Positions 24,201 through 35,406 of a stretch of 64,000 bases of DNA are shown here, piece by piece. The stretch comes from Acanthaster planci (taxonomy: Eukaryota; Echinodermata; Asteroidea; Valvatida; Acanthasteridae), in assembly GCF_001949145.1 (NCBI RefSeq), contig NW_019091713.1, positions 82,763 through 146,762 on the forward strand. Reading direction: 5' to 3'. Position numbers and translations under genes: made by a program. Position 1 is the first letter of the stretch. Every line of letters starts with the position of its first letter. The notes beneath the pieces are model-generated. The model was not told where the DNA came from, made no database searches, and saw only the letters and a list, made by a program, of their open reading frames with translations.

Positions 24201-25429
24201 TGACCCCACACTCATGTCTGTTAGTACACGTCGTCGATGCAAATGAAGCCCATACTCATTTGACTTATTGATTTGGGCATACATGATGTTATAGCTGAAA
24301 TAGTGGACGTTTCAAGTCTGCATATGGTGGCTTATTTTGACAAAAATGGGCCTCGCTGTGCAGCTGAAAAAGGGCAGCCATGTTGGCCAAGCATACACTA
24401 GCTGATATTTTGAACCGCTTGGACGGGTCCATGCTTTGTGGTCAGATGGCAACATTTAAGGAAAATCCCGTTCATAAATCAAATTTAACTTCAAACTGAT
24501 CCACATGTTCTTTTTATTTTAGAGCTTACATCTTCCTGTTCTCGCAGTTTACAATGCGTTTGGTGAATTTCGCCGGCGTGGCTTTAGCTGCTTTTAGAAT
24601 TATCTGTCTATTCAGACTTCAACATCGGCCGTACACACCACACACAAACATTGGCGCCCGTTAGTGGATGTGGTATGGGAAAAGAAACGTTCTTTCGAAC
24701 GACAGTCGGTCGATCATCTTTGAGAAAGAACAAAACTCGTTTTCTTAAAAAGGGTAGCATTCTGAGCGGAACTAACTTACAGATTTACCGAGGCTGTTAT
24801 GTACTTTCTTTCAAGTAAGACATCCAAGAGTTATCAACACCTTCACAATTAACTGCAAATTTTCATATTTCGATTTTTCAAAAATTGATGATTGAAAGAA
24901 AAATGATTTTTCGTGAAATAATTGGTGAAAATGAGAAATCGAAGCCTCCTATTCTCAACTTCCTCTAGAACATAAAAAGCTACGAATTTACTTCAACATT
25001 TCACTAATTTGAATCGAGCCAGACTATTATTCATTTCATATTCTGCTAAATTTTGTTTTTAATTCATCCACAGTAGCCTGCATGTTTTTCTGAATTGAAG
25101 CACTAAATACAACAACATCGCGCAAACAATTTCTTTTTCAAATCACAGTTTTATTCAATTAAAATTATATTTTTCTCTCTTTTGGACTCCTCCAATGAAA
25201 TTTATCAATTTTCCTGCATATTTTCCTAAATAACTCTGAAAGGTTATAATTTGTCAAACGTAAACCATTAATTTTTGATACAAGTTTCCAACCCAAAGCA
25301 AAATGCCAATAAGCTGCATAAAACACTTCGATCACAAATATTTTGATAACATTTCGAAATAGCCCTTGCACATTCCTCAATCAAGGAGAAATTCCTGGAG
25401 GCCAACCAAATGCTCCACACAAGTTTCCA

Positions 25430-25745
25430 ACAAGGGACAGATTTGTCTATCTCCAGTAATTCTTCAATGCAGCACGAACGAGGGATTGTTGTTTCCCCCC
25501 GGCAAACTCTACATTAATGCAGTACGAACGATAGGGTTTGCTAGGGATAGTTCGTACTGCACAATAGAATTGTTTATCCCTAGGCACTCTTTGATGCAAT
25601 AAGACCAGGCATAGAATTGTCTTATCCCCGGCAAACCCTTCAATGCTGTATGGACAAGGGATACAATTGTTTATCCCCACAAAGTCTAAAATGCAGTACA
25701 AAGTGGAAAAGAAAATTGTTTATCCTCCAAGGATAGACTTGTTCA
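25430..25745 (+). repeat. Degenerate minisatellite, unit about 50 bp
   Basis: About six decayed units. Each contains GGGATA or a variant, then ATTGTTTATCCC, then CAAACTCTT-like and AATGCAGTACGAAC-like sequence. Clear unit starts lie near 25434, 25486, 25547, 25606, 25656 and 25700. Each unit holds an internal inverted repeat GGGATA...TATCCC. Frames that cross it are by-products of the repetition. Confidence 0.7.
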
Positions 25746-27992
25746 GCTCATCAAACTCTTTACAATGTATGAACCATTCAGACATACATTCGTCCACCCC
25801 GCATAGTCTTAATAATACATAAACAGGGTCTGTTTGGTTTCCAATGAATTTTCTGATATTTTCATGATGGCCTCAAGGGACTTTAACTCAGTTCTGCGAT
25901 TGATATTTGTCAGATATCTTTCACAGAATATCCTGCTACGCTCTTCGTATTGGCAGTTTCAGTTCAAAATGCAATGAAAAGCTTCACAAAATTTGAGTTT
26001 TCCTAACATAAGAAGAGGATGTATCAGTTGTGGTTTCCTGTTTCATAATGTACTATCAACATAATATCTGCATTAAACTTAGCTATTGTCGTTTCACGAA
26101 AGTATTTGCGGTCGGCAATTTTGAGGACAATGGACTACAGTCACTTTACTGCACTGTAAAATTACTAATTGTCGATGTTGGTTACTGAACAAAAAGAGAA
26201 ATGGATACTGAACTTCTTTGAAAACAATTATTAAGGGTACGTACAGAACATTTCATCTGAAAGTAAACACCGGGAATTGGAGTGGGAAATTCAGTGAGAA
26301 AAATCCACTGTTACATTCACACTTCACAAGGCGTTATTTCCCACGAAAGAAAAGGCACGCAAATATTATATTTCACATGCGCAAAATTACGTGAAAATTG
26401 TTCCAATTTCTGTGAAAATGAGTGAAGATCGTTTCTCGTTTTTGTGAAAATCTCAGAGTTTGTGAATGAATTCCATGGGAAGAGGACAACTGTGAAGAGA
26501 AATTCCAATTCTAAGGCTAACTTTCAATTACAATATACTACATGCATGTACACTGTACATGTAACATGTACTCTGTTAATTAAATTTTCACAATGAAAAT
26601 GTCAAATCCTTTAATTACCTGTGAAAAATCTCTCCAAAGGGTGTCACGATGCTTTCAGAATGTCTACAATTCTTCAGCCCCCCCCCCATTTGACCCTTCC
26701 ATCAGCTCTGGTAACAATTAGGCTGTTTGTTCTTCCCGCTGAAAGCAAAATTCACATATTGTGTGGTCATCAATAAACGTACATTTTATATTAGATCCAC
26801 ATACCCCGGGCCAGCAGCGCCTTCTAGAGTAATTCTGAATTCCTGGAACAGTTGAGCTTTCGATGTGTCCATTTTGTTAATGTTTTGGCTCCCTTTACAC
26901 ACCTTGAATTAGTGCACCACGTAATTAATTCAAGTCTTTGGAACAGACGAATCTATTTCTTGTTGAATAGAATGCCAGTCTATAAAATCACTAGGCAAAT
27001 AATTCGTAGCAGAGGTTTCCATTACAGAATATTATTTCAAGCTACTGAATGCTAATGATACAAACAGTTCCCGACTGACCAGTTCTTTTAAATAGTATTT
27101 CCCAATGTTGCTACTTTCACTAAGTTGTATCACATTCCTGGCAACACTGTATGAGTCATTCATTTTTGGAACAATGGTGCAATTTCGTTTTCAGTCTCTT
27201 ACAGTGTATGAGAAATCCAGTAGCATTCGACTTACTTTTTTGGTCTGTTTGAGAGGAAATGTTTGCTTCCATCTTGAGCTAGGTTAGGCTGAATGGGATG
27301 GACTCTCATATTGCTTCCAGGACCGATGTCCAGTAATCGCCATGTCGATGGCAGGTTAATTGGATGACAGTGTGTGCAAGAAACGCTTGTCTCTTGTTGT
27401 TTGCCTCTTAATTCAAGACTGGGCCAACCAAAAGGCCAATAAACACTGTCCACACAAAGTCAATACCAATGTCCTAATGGGTAAGAAGAGGTTGATTCGC
27501 AATTTGCTGTCGAATGGCCTTATGGAAGTGCCAGGCAAGTGCAGTAGCAAGCTGCTCCAAACATGCAAGTTTGACAAACTCTAGCCTTGCTTAGCCAGCT
27601 GGGGGCCTAGGCCTAGCCTATTATTTATCTGAAAATTTAAATGAAAATTCGTGCTGCATAAAGAAGGTTACGTAGCTCTAACCATGCTAACGTTTGTGTA
27701 TACATGTAATTGCAGAGTACATGTATATTACTATCGAGGCTTAAGGTGACAATACCTGAATAGCTGGCACAAGCAGTAGCCTGACACATGTTGCACTGGA
27801 CCGCGCACTGCCGCAGCGTAGGCACGGGCCCACTGACAGACGTGAATCCTGTTTTTTTTCTTTCTTTGAAAACAGAAAAATTTGTCCAAAAGCCACAACT
27901 GTTCCGAGGAAAGACCCATGCATCATGTAGCCTATCCGCTCCGACCAGAACAAAAGAGGGCGTATTTTGTTGGTGCTCACGGCATAGGGTTG
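25746..27992. other. Spacer
   Basis: Contains GTACACTGTACATGTAACAT near 26550 and a C-run near 26680. Frames overlapping on both strands at 27637-28030 show no domain. Confidence 0.5.
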
Positions 27993-28420
27993 CAATACGC
28001 GCCAATAGAAAACAGTGCAAAACCTATTGACTCTCGTGAAGAGGTTGGCCTTCGCTTTTTTACTGGAAATTCAAGATTATGGCCAGAACATCACTTTTCG
28101 TTTCAATTTCATGGGGGTTAGCCACGAAAATCTTTTTTATTCGCCTTTCAAGGAAGACACCCCCAAAACAGCAGTAAAACTAAGCGCTCATTTGTGAATG
28201 TAGCCGCCCGCCTCTATCCAAAATAGGCCCGTAATTTGGGGCTTTTTGTGAAAGAAATACCCCGAACTGGAGACTATCAGTCCCAATTCGGGTTATATAG
28301 AAATATTTCTATGACGCCTCCTGATTATGGCCTGTCATATCGTAAAAACCCCGTGGGATCACAAAAAGTTAATGAGCTTGCACGCAGAAATACAACCATT
28401 TGGTGGAATGCACCCACAGG
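27993..28420 (+). repeat. Dispersed repeat family B, copy 1
   Basis: About 430 bp align collinearly with 41391-41790. Shared blocks include ATACGCGCCAATAGAAA, GGAAATTCAAGATT, GCCGCCCGCCTCTATCCAAA, GAAAGAAATA, CCCGAACTGGA, CTCCTGATTATGGC, CCCGTGGGATCACAAAA and CAGAAATACAACCATTT. No long reading frame, transposase or terminal inverted repeat is visible. The element class is unknown. Confidence 0.8.
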
Positions 28421-28684
28421 CGCACCATGAGCCGCGCAAGTATATGCGTGTTTGACACAGAGTACGCTATGTACGCGTAACTAATTTATCCGGGACAGGC
28501 ACAATGAGAATTTTTTTTATTTCGTTCCCTCGAATAATTATTTCGTTCCCTCAAAATATGCTATTTCTTTCGATCGCATGAAATGAAGACTGTACGTTAG
28601 GCCTAGACATAGCTTAGATATTAAATAAAAACTTTAGTAGAGTTAACTATAGGCCTGTGTCCCTTTTTAAAATTTGATAGTGAA

Positions 28685-28865
28685 TTTATCAGGGATAGAC
28701 AAATCTATCCTTTGTTAAATTTTGAATAAAGAATTTGGTGCGGTTTAAGAAATCTGTCTCTTGTTAAATTTTGCACACGGAATTTGATGGGGCTAGAAAA
28801 GTTCATCCCTATCTAAAGCACTCATGTGGTTTTTGAACTAGGTCTGTCCCTAGTTGGTAACTGTG
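28685..28865 (+). repeat. Short degenerate tandem repeat related to the 25.4 kb minisatellite
   Basis: Two to three units of about 55 bp: AGGGATAGACAAATCTATCC, then TTTGTTAAATTTTG and GAATTTGGTG, followed by AAATCTGTCTCTTG, TTAAATTTTG and GAATTTGATG. The last unit ends GTCTGTCCCTAG. The AGGGATAG...CTATCC dyad resembles the one in the 25.4 kb array. Confidence 0.5.
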
Positions 28866-30189
28866 TTATAAAACCCAAAACAAAAGAGGTGCACAAAAAA
28901 GAACTCTGAGAACCACAGTCAAGCATTTGCAGAACTCTTAAAAAACTGCACATAATGCATCAAAATACAAGTCGTCTGCCAGATTAAAAACAATTGCATC
29001 ATTTTACGATTATTTTCAGTACAGAAAAAAGGCTCGCGTTATGGAGCGTCAATTTTTAATGTTTGACTGAAAAAAGACAAAATGAATGCATTCATTCTCC
29101 AGTTCTTGCTGAAATGTGAACATTTGCAGTTAATTATGAAGGTGTTTATCGAACTGTTTTATTTTTGTGATTTCACCAAGGGTTTAACCTACCTGTTTTA
29201 AAGAACAGCACCCTCCTGAACCATTTCCCTTGAAGAGGTTTCACGTTGGATAAAATGATTAGTGTGACTATGTACCTGCAACTGTCTTATCATTCTACAT
29301 GTTTAATGGCGTGAAGCGCACTTTGACATAGAGGATAAATGTAAAACGCCGAAAGGAAAGCAGAAAGCTGATAAACTAATGATAAATGCATGTAACAGAG
29401 CGTGAAATTAAATTTTTATGTTCACAACCAATTAAAAAACAGAGACATCTACGCTGTGCGATGTACAGTTTACCAGCTCGTTAATTTAAGAGCAACGCTA
29501 AAACTACAAACGGTTGTGTGGGTCCTGCTGTCGTATGTTCCGCCCGCAGTCGGCTCCACATATTCCCAAAGGTGCGCTGACTTATAATTGGGGAGGGATC
29601 AGAGGCGCCATACGTAAGCGTGAGTGGTGTTATAGGGTGGTTCACCAGGCTGCCGTATCAAAGATAGCCGTCATCACAGAGTATGACGTAATGTCTAGGA
29701 TGCCTCCATCTATCTTTAGGTGCAGCGCGCATATATCCGTAGTTTGTTAACAGCATTAGTGAATTTGAGCAGGAGTGGAGATCAATAATGCAAACACATA
29801 CCACGAAAAATTGACGAGCCCTTTTCAAATTGCCATGCATTTGGAAAAATCTGCAAAGAATGACGATTCCTCTCTTTTTGTCACATGACTGTGGCCACTA
29901 GGGACCTAAAGATACCGAAAAAAAAATATCAGTACCCTTTGGCCTGAGAGCCGTAGGCTGCCGTATGCTTAACACGCTTCCGGCTGTGTGGCTTACGACT
30001 CACTCCAAACTCCTTCGATAAAATGAAACCAACAGTAACCATCGTTTACGTAGCCACAGGCTGATGGCCTTTACGTTTTTATATGTATCTGTATAAATAG
30101 ATAATTAACCGGTATTTATTTTTGTAGATAGAGTGTCCATCATGTATATTAGGTTTAAACAATGTCATAGTTGGCATTTGAAATTGTAC
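28866..30189. other. Spacer
   Basis: Nothing recognised beyond short random frames. Confidence 0.5.
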
Positions 30190-31900
30190 TGTGTTAATGA
30201 AGTTAATGAATGCACCTAAGGTCCAATCATTTCCATCGACTAGACTCTGCTATATCTCGCAAAAAGGACTTGCCCGTGGTACTCACAACGAAAGCACTGC
30301 GCAGAGCCGAATGCTCGACTCATCGCTTCCTGGTTCGGACGAAGCGGAGGCTGAAACTGAAATTGAGAGCGCCAAGGACACCCAGCGTAAGTACCCCCTA
30401 GAAACTGAATACCAGCCAGCTAGCAAGCTCTGTATATCAACGATGAGGACAAACCCATGACAGACACGCGGGACACAGAGGGGCTACTGTGTATAACAGC
30501 AGACAAGGCGCTAGGTTATCCTAAGGCAGTCGCCTGACTGGTTCGAAGAACATGACGGAGCCATCCAAGAACTGTTATAGGAAAAGAGGGGCTACAGGCA
30601 ACATTCAGAGAAATCAAGGCCACAACTCAGAAAGAGATCAGGAACAGGAAGGACATAGGAAGGCCTAGGAGTTGATGGAGATGGCTGACCGGAATGACAT
30701 GCATGGCTCTTACAGGACTGAAGGCTACCGCGGTCTCTGCAACAATTCAGCTGATTCAGTGAAATCAGCAGATAGAGGTAAGCTCTGTTACGACCGGACA
30801 GAAATAACAGAAAGATGAAACGAAAATTTCTGTACTCATCTAACTCAACAAAGATTAGCTAATCCCCAAATACTTGCCAATTGCTGATACGAAGATGCGC
30901 TAAAGAAGAACTGTGTGATCCAATAACTCCGCACGAAATCAAGAGAATAGTGAAAAGCATGAGAAGTGGAAAGGCTCATGGGCGGGGTGTAGTTCATCAT
31001 GACATCCTGAAATACGGCGGCCCCAGCCCCGGGGCAGAGCTTCTAAAACTCCACAGTGCATGTTGGGAACACCAGTACCTACACTGTACCTCAGGACTTC
31101 AAAGACGCAATAACAGTGACAGTGTACAGGAAGGAGGGCGATAGAAGAGTGATTGTGGGCATCACCGAGGCATGGTTACGCCAAAGGTTATTGGACAAAG
31201 CCCTTTCAAAAAAATTGATGCCAGAGAACCGATGTGAATTCAGAGCCGGTGGGTCCACCGGTGATACGATCTCCACGCTGAGACAGCTTCGGAAGAAGGC
31301 GGTGGAGCAGCAGCAACCGTTGTTCATCGATTTTTCCAAAGCGTTAGACACGGCGGACAGAGAAACTTTGTGGAGAGTACTGGAAATGCATGGATTCTAA
31401 AGAGAGTAATCACCTTTTTTCAAGCTCTTCCGGTACGGTATGACCGGGAACGTGTCAATCGGAGGGGACGCAAGCGATGGCTTCATCATCGGGCACGGAG
31501 TGAGGCAGGGATGCGTCCTGGCACCGACACTTTTCACACTCCCTCCACCTTGCAGCATTTCTGGCAACCCAACCTGACAACCAGTGTATTCATCAGGACC
31601 AGAGCAGATGGAAAGCTCTTTAACCTCTCCAGACTTAAGGCATGCACAATGTCTGAGAGATCCTCAATGCAGACGACTCAGCCCTGCTCGGCGTTGACCC
31701 GGAGGAGATGCAAGAAACTGTTGACAATTTCTCTGCAGCTGCCACCCTTCTGGGGCTGAGGATTAATGTCTTCAAACCCGAACTCCTGTATCAGCCTCCC
31801 ACCCATCGGAGGAATGCCGAAGAAACCAAGGCAATGATGCCGAAGACATTTTTTGTCGGCGGTACAAAAATTGACATTTTCTGTAGGATTTAGTAGCAAA
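30190..31900 (+). mobile_element. Truncated non-LTR retrotransposon (LINE), second type
   Basis: Frames broken by stops and frameshifts read as a LINE. An endonuclease C-terminus lies at about 30270-30390 (AECST-HRFLVRTK). A linker follows, and the reverse transcriptase begins with PITPHEIKRIVKSMRSGKA (about 30917). It continues with PQDFKDAITVTVYRKEGDRR (about 31087), LFIDFSKALDTADRETLW (about 31321), GVRQGCVLAPTLF (31498-31536), NADD at 31666-31677 where a FADD/YADD metal site is expected, and EEMQETVDNFSAAATLLGLR (about 31703). Homology stops near 31890, before the usual post-RT region. The family differs from the 6.7-9.7 kb element: it has the ARQLQEK-like and DNFS signature of LINEs annotated as endonuclease-reverse transcriptase. 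Inactive. Confidence 0.85.
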
Positions 31901-34008
31901 ATGTCAGCAATGCGCTTTAAGGTAACCTAGCTGAAAGGATTATGACTGTACAAATGACAGGAAGCACATGCAGCCTCAATCCGGAAAATCATTGCCGTTT
32001 TTATTTCAGATTCGTCTGCCCCAACCCGATAAGTCACACTTTTGACACGAAATGCTCCCGGTTAGCATTTTTCAGTCAGATCGATATTTCGTTCTTCTTT
32101 CTTGGTTGGTTTACACAATACGACCCTTTAGTGCCAAACTGACGTCCATCCACGTGAAAGGTCGAATTCCACAATGCGTTATAAATTTCAATCAACTAAA
32201 AAAATAGCCTCGGTAGGTGCCCGCCGTCCATCACCTGTTCATGAGGAAGGAGCACATATCGTCTGTAGCCGAACAAGATAATTAAAATTGTTCCGACTGA
32301 TTTAAGTCACTGCTTGTTTGACTTAAGAAAGACACGCTCTCATTGCCAGCAAATGCCCCAATCTTCGCGCGACCCAATTTGCAGCGGAAAGGTAGCACGT
32401 TTTTGTAAGCACTCGTATGTTTATACGCTTCCAGCAATAAAACCATATAACTTCACTGAGTGCCAAGGCCCTGCCTTTTTAATTAGATCCCGTCGGATAT
32501 ATTTAGATTCATGTGATCGAGAGCACCGCCGTCCCGGATGAGCGTTAGTAAGATCATCGGCCCAGAGAGCACTATTTAATACAGACGGAATCACTATCGC
32601 ATTCAACCCGTCAACATCGTTCGCTTTCAACTTGCGATTCTCGATTAAAGCGTGCACGAAAGCAAGAGCCAGTGTAGCTTGCTAGAGGGTTCTGCTTCAG
32701 ACGTGACTTTCCCGCGCCAAGTTGCGCGACAGACATCGCGATTGCACTGGACAGTGTGAAACAGCAAAGAACTTCATACGAAAACAATGGAAGTAGGGCA
32801 TGATAAAAGACATCGACTCCCGGTAAATCATTTGTCGCTCAATCGCACGTGCAAAAATATGCAAGTTAACATGCGCATTAGCTTCAAGTCGCACTCTCTT
32901 CGTCGACTGGAAGTTATCGTAGAAAATTGGATATTTAAAGCCCATCCATTTGGATCTTTTGGGCTACTCCAAGACCGACACAGTTAATTGTCATTCGATT
33001 TTGCAACAACACTTCACAATCCTTGATAGTTGCCCCCTTTTTCATCATGATGAAGATGAATATACCTATTTGCCAGGAGAAATCTGTAATCCTTCTAGGA
33101 AAGCTCCGCCTAGATTGATATCAAAACCATGTTTGCACAGAACAAGGACGCTCCGATCAGACGTTCTGACCGAGGACTGATTATGCTATGGGGAAATCTT
33201 AGAATCCCAAAAATGTTTCCCTCGGTCGTAATTCAGACAAGCACACAACATTCTGACCCGGTTATCAACTCCCCAGAAACTTCCACGTACATTTTTGTAT
33301 ATTTACCCGAGAGAATGTGGTTCGCGCTCAAATTTATTTGGCCATGTCAAATACCCGACATGGACTTCATTTTATCAAAGCAACTGGCCTCGTTCATCAA
33401 ATCTGACAGTTACTATTGACAAGGTGAATCACGTTAATGTATAAAACAAAATGGCCCGCATGCATTTCCAGCTGCTTGCAAATGAACTGTTCGAAAAAAA
33501 AAGGACTTACAAAGGGGCAATGTAGGCGTTCATTAGGGCCGAAATGTTATACATTTACAATCTGCGTCACGTAGTTCTTGCACGTCCACCACCGGAGGTT
33601 GATGTTTTTGTAATAGGATAATTGATTTATATGGGTGTCAAGCGCGACGGATGACGTCGCCAGGACTCGCCAACGCCAGATCATCAACTCCTCTACTATC
33701 CAGTAAAAAAAAAATAGATAGTAAATTTTTGCCCTGGCCAGCACATCATGAGAGCGGCGAGGCCCCAAGCGCAACCAATGAGCCTTGACAATCTGGATTT
33801 ACTTGTATCTGATGTCTGACCTAGAAGTTAAAGGCTACGCAGTATGATTGAGGACACGATGTTCAGTTTTCAACACGAGTTCTTAGCCTTCATGTTGGAA
33901 CATTTCACTTATGAGTAAAATACTCTAAAAGCCGTCAGAGCAACGATCGGCAAAAATGAAAACATTGACCAGTGTTTTTTTTTAATTAATGTTTATACTC
34001 TTGTTCAC
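31901..34008. other. Spacer between LINE and Penelope-like fragment
   Basis: No repeat or gene recognised. The frame at 33129-33419 (96 codons) has no domain. Confidence 0.5.
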
Positions 34009-34073
34009 ATCACCCGAGAAATTCGTTCCTAGAATTTTCGACCGAGAACTCAGATTTTCGTCAGCAGGGTGAT
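34009..34073 (-). ncRNA. Hammerhead-ribozyme-like motif in the Penelope-like 3' end
   Basis: Read on the minus strand, stem I is ATCACCC paired with GGGTGAT. The core CTGACGA is followed by a weak stem II (AATC...GGTC) and GAA. Stem III is AATTC paired with GAATT around a seven-base loop, and T stands at the cleavage position. Between stem I and the core is one G-C pair and a T/TC internal loop, as in type I hammerheads. One extra A follows the core and stem II has an A-C mismatch, so activity may be lost. Confidence 0.55.
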
Positions 34074-34491
34074 CTGGATGTTTAATCTGTGAGCTTACAA
34101 ACTCATGATCCCAACACTAGATCATAGACGCCTGGGAGTTTTTATCGTCCCCCATCCCAGTGATGGTTTGTAAGCTCTGATCTACATGTACACTGTCTCA
34201 TGTTCATACACACCCCGAAATAGCGAGCGTCCCAGTCTAGGACGTTGATATTTCAGATGTGCTGTAGTAACAGGTGATTTGATGTAATGTTGTAACGTGT
34301 AGGCCTAACAAGTGGAGCTGGGGCGACGGGTTGTCCAGAAATCTGGTCTTGAGGGACCGCTCAGTCTCCCCAATGAGTGGTTGCAGGATAGGCTCCGAAT
34401 TGTCTGAGCGGACCCAATCATGATTTGCGGGCTGCCAAAGTCTCCCCTTCTTGGAGCATTTTTTGGACTGGATAGCTTGGACTGGATACAT
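34009..34491 (-). mobile_element. Penelope-like element fragment: GIY-YIG end and 3' terminus
   Basis: On the minus strand from 34491 downward the frame reads LIGETERSLKTRF, then after frame changes ARYFGV, TNHHWDGGR-stop-K and LPGVYDLVLGS (34138 down to 34106). This is the usual C-terminal order of Penelope-like elements: the GIY-YIG endonuclease core IGET-R-LKTR, then the DGGR and LP-VYD boxes. It ends in a hammerhead-like sequence at 34073-34009. The reverse transcriptase part is missing, so the fragment is inactive. No other protein family gives this motif series, so I am fairly sure of the class. Confidence 0.75.
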
Positions 34492-34556
34492 TTCTGAAAA
34501 TAGTGGTCAAAACGGTGCCCTCAAAATTGTTGATGATGCGGATTGATAAGCGGGCA

Positions 34557-34790
34557 TCAATTTTTCAAAATGCCGATGAGTGTCACGACTGCTTTAAGGG
34601 CTGATCAGCTCGGGAGAGAAATGTCTTCAAAGTCATTGGTTAAGCCAGTAAAGACTGAAAGGAAAACGAAAAATGAGCTAAAATTGGATGTGTGTCTTGA
34701 ACACCTGAGAAACCTGTGGGCATTTTCCCTAATTTTTTGAAGTAGGGATATTTATCACTGTTGTTTATGGCAACTTATTCGCGGGTCTGC
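34557..34790 (+). repeat. Dispersed repeat family C, copy 1
   Basis: Blocks such as TTTTTCAAAATG, TCATTGGTTAAGCC, TGAAAGGAAAACGAAAAATG, ACACCTGAGA and TATCACTGTTGTTTATGG recur in the same order at 41090-41350. Similarity is moderate and the borders are uncertain. Confidence 0.5.
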
Positions 34791-35341
34791 AATCATAAAG
34801 GACCGTGTGCACTGTCCTTATCAAGTCTGCCCTTAGCACAGGATGCGGTAGATCGATTCCCGTCCGCTCTTTACTCGCCATTATACGTGACGCTCGTAAT
34901 CGTCTGGGAGTGTGCGTGGGGCTGCGGATATCGAGCTATGGATCTCGCTGTTCTATCTGTTCTATGTCGAGATCGCAGATGGTGGGAGAACTGAATATCC
35001 CATTGCTAGCTGCACAATTTCATTTGTAGTAAATTCCACTGTGAACATACAAAGTAAATGTATACAAATTTCAAACATACTTTGAGGAACTGAATGATCT
35101 GACAAGGTAAGAGGTGTGTCCTTTCGCTCAAACCTGTATATCTTGCTTCAATTCTACTTGAGTGGTTGACAGTGCTTTGCCAAGTTGAACAGGGGTCAAC
35201 GAGGTTGTAAGACCATACGATTTCAGTTCTTTCCATTTCGACATCCTCACTGATGTTCTTAAAGTATTTTGGGTTGGTGACGTGGTGTTCTCTGTCTCTT
35301 ACTAAAGGTACAAAGGTTTGCTCGCGGATTCAATATGCAGG

Positions 35342-35406
35342 TCATCCTGCTGACGAAGACCGGAGCTCTTGGTCGAAAATTTCAGGTACAAATTTCTCAG
35401 GTGTTT
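35342..35406 (+). ncRNA. Hammerhead-ribozyme-like motif, second copy, opposite strand
   Basis: The core CTGACGA (35350-35356) is followed by an A, a stem II GACC...GGTC with perfect pairing, GAA, and stem III AATTT/AAATT. Stem I is weaker (CATCC/AGGTG with one mismatch and one wobble). It aligns to the reverse copy at 34009-34073. Stem III shows a compensatory change (T-A here, C-G there). It is presumably a Penelope-like terminal repeat, but no coding part is attached. Confidence 0.55.

Larger units (their letters stand above)
15421..25429. other. Gene-poor spacer of about 10 kb
   Basis: The longest frame (18622-19068, 148 codons) lies in a CpG-richer patch and has no domain. Small repeats at 18152-18200 and GAGGGCGC at 20672 are noted. 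A family A-like box (TGTTCAAATTCTGAACCCAA) occurs near 19738. No gene recognised; introns or distal regulatory DNA are possible. Confidence 0.5.
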
